A stretch of 64,000 nt of DNA, taken from Nostoc sp. T09 (GTDB lineage Bacteria > Cyanobacteriota > Cyanobacteriia > Cyanobacteriales > Nostocaceae). How positions within the stretch are numbered: the stretch's first letter is position 1; the number at the start of each line of letters is the position of its first letter. Under the pieces are notes generated by a model. The model was given only the letters and a program-made list of their open reading frames with translations. It searched no databases and was not told where the DNA came from. The position numbers and the translations under genes were made by a program. The stretch spans positions 1 through 64,000 of the forward strand of contig NZ_MTAV01000086.1 of the NCBI RefSeq assembly GCF_002154695.1, given 5' to 3'. Shown here piece after piece: positions 63,015 to 64,000 of the stretch.

Positions 63015-63102
63015 GTTCAAGAATTTAGTGAGGGGCTGGCTGCTAGGCTAAAAGGTTGTTTCTTGTATTGTAATCAACAGTTTAAGACGGTAATACAGAA
63101 TT

Positions 63103-64000
63103 ATGCATCGTGTAAGTGCCACATCCGGAGGTTGGAATCAGTCAGAAGACCTGATTTTTATAGAACAAACTCCAGCTCCCTTTGTATTTATTACGGCTGC
63201 TGATACCGACATTCAAACTCTGGCAGCTGCGGTTCCCAAACTACCTGCGACATTCCCTGATTTAAGAGTCGCAAACTTATTGCAGTTACAGCAACAAATT
63301 AGTATTGACACTTACGGAGAGCAAGTTTTAGAACTTTCCCAGATTATAATTTTGCGCCTATTAGGAGGACGTTCTTACTGGGCTTATGGCTTAGAAGTAG
63401 TGCAAGAAATTGTTCAACGTAATAATATAACCCTCATTGTAATGCCAGGGGACGATGCTTTTGATCCCCATTTAATTTCTCAGTCTAACTTGCCTTTAGA
63501 TATTGTTAACCAAGTCTGGCAATACTTTAACCAAGGTGGTGTAGATAATTTTGTTAACGCACTCAAGTTTATTGCTGATACTTGTCTATCAACTTCTTTC
63601 AATCCTCCACCACCGCAGTTAGTTCCGCGTATGGGCTTGTATGAATGGGGACTGGGGAATTGGGATAAAAGGAAAGGGGGACAAGGGACTGTGGGGAGTG
63701 TGGGAGAGGGTGGGGAGAAATGGGCCAAGGGGGAAATAATCAATGCCCAATGCCCCATGCCCCTTGGGCTGAGCGAAGTCGAAGCCAAAGTCGGCATTCT
63801 CTTCTACCGCGCTCATTATCTGGCAGGAAATACCAAGGTAATTGATGCTTTATGCCAAGCCTTGGTAGAGAAAAATTTACAACCAGTGCCAGTGTTTGTT
63901 TCTTCATTGCGCGAACCGGATATCCAAGTTGAATTGAGCGAGTTTTTCCAGCCAAAAGACTCGGAACAAATTGCGCTGCTGCTCAATACCACCAGTTTTT
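63103..64000 (+). CDS. cobN: Cobaltochelatase subunit CobN, 5' part (runs off the window)
   Basis: The first 299 residues of a large CobN-type chelatase that inserts cobalt into hydrogenobyrinate diamide in cobalamin synthesis (or its magnesium-chelatase H relative). ATG at 63103 reads MHRVSATSGGWNQSEDLIFI, followed by FVFITAADTDIQTLAAAVP, ILRLLGGRSYWAYGLEV and VGILFYRAHYLAGNTKVIDA. Residues about 183-228 are a glycine/lysine-rich insert that looks like intergenic repeat DNA read in frame. Divergent from the GAF kinase, with 88 nt between starts; no cobalamin riboswitch fits in that gap. The 3' end is beyond the window. Confidence 0.9.
   Translation, partial: MHRVSATSGGWNQSEDLIFIEQTPAPFVFITAADTDIQTLAAAVPKLPATFPDLRVANLLQLQQQISIDTYGEQVLELSQIIILRLLGGRSYWAYGLEVVQEIVQRNNITLIVMPGDDAFDPHLISQSNLPLDIVNQVWQYFNQGGVDNFVNALKFIADTCLSTSFNPPPPQLVPRMGLYEWGLGNWDKRKGGQGTVGSVGEGGEKWAKGEIINAQCPMPLGLSEVEAKVGILFYRAHYLAGNTKVIDALCQALVEKNLQPVPVFVSSLREPDIQVELSEFFQPKDSEQIALLLNTTSF

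Noticed and set aside
63021-63102. Cobalamin riboswitch before cobN
   Set aside because: The gap to the divergent kinase gene is too short and no B12-box-like sequence is seen.

Overview
The window is chromosomal DNA of a filamentous, probably heterocyst-forming (Nostocales-type) cyanobacterium. The evidence is many GCGATCGC (HIP1) octamers, a cyanobacterial primary sigma factor, a high-light-inducible protein, a CCB-type complex-C assembly protein, DUF3155 and DUF3611 proteins, a pilB-pilT-pilC cluster, heptanucleotide short tandem repeats (CATTAGT/CATTGGT, ATGACAA) and several families of interspersed palindromic repeats. No rRNA, tRNA or CRISPR array was seen. The window starts in a long non-coding leader before sigA and ends inside cobN.

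Layout. 1-7.4 kb: sigA with a perfect terminator, an HLIP, a decayed PAS-GGDEF gene and sbcC. 8-14 kb is accessory: a small membrane protein, a large NACHT-type STAND NTPase with a 36-unit hexanucleotide repeat near its C-terminus, a pair of tiny genes, and two paralogous secreted proteins, the first with a one-base frameshift and the second with three SLH motifs. 14-25.5 kb: a sensor kinase, DUF3155, a CCB-like gene with a PadR regulator and a two-site palindromic operator candidate, DUF3611, serS, rseP-nth (coupled), rpsN, aat, a two-gene RusA / PD-(D/E)XK-HEPN operon and unknown proteins. 25.6-30.2 kb: type IV pilus genes pilB-pilT-pilC on the minus strand.

30.7-37.1 kb: the chaperone cluster grpE-dnaK-dnaJ, running with overlapping junctions into tusA and rsgA. 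37.6-47 kb: a GH57 branching enzyme, two YflT-like/glycine-rich stress proteins, a DSP-like phosphatase, an Hsp70-like protein and the UV endonuclease uvsE. 47.5-55 kb: small and large membrane proteins, a diiron-like hydrolase flanked by inverted repeat elements, Uma2 and DUF262-HNH nucleases. 55-64 kb: ftsH, a class IV aminotransferase with an apparent ATT start, a TPR-like protein, nanE-ackA (coupled), a phytochrome/CikA-like GAF histidine kinase and the first part of cobN.

Main themes: (1) repeats have entered coding sequence: three genes (rsgA, the GAF kinase, cobN) carry in-frame inserts that look like intergenic repeat DNA, and one hydrolase has its C-terminus supplied by a repeat; (2) defence-like or nuclease genes are scattered singly (NACHT, RusA/HEPN pair, Uma2, DUF262-HNH) rather than in one island; (3) decayed genes persist (PAS-GGDEF, HoxF/NuoF tail, frameshifted secreted paralog). 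The best candidates for something undescribed are the NACHT protein with its two-residue-period repeat and the RusA + PD-(D/E)XK-HEPN operon. Functions rest on motif recognition by eye; no database search was run.
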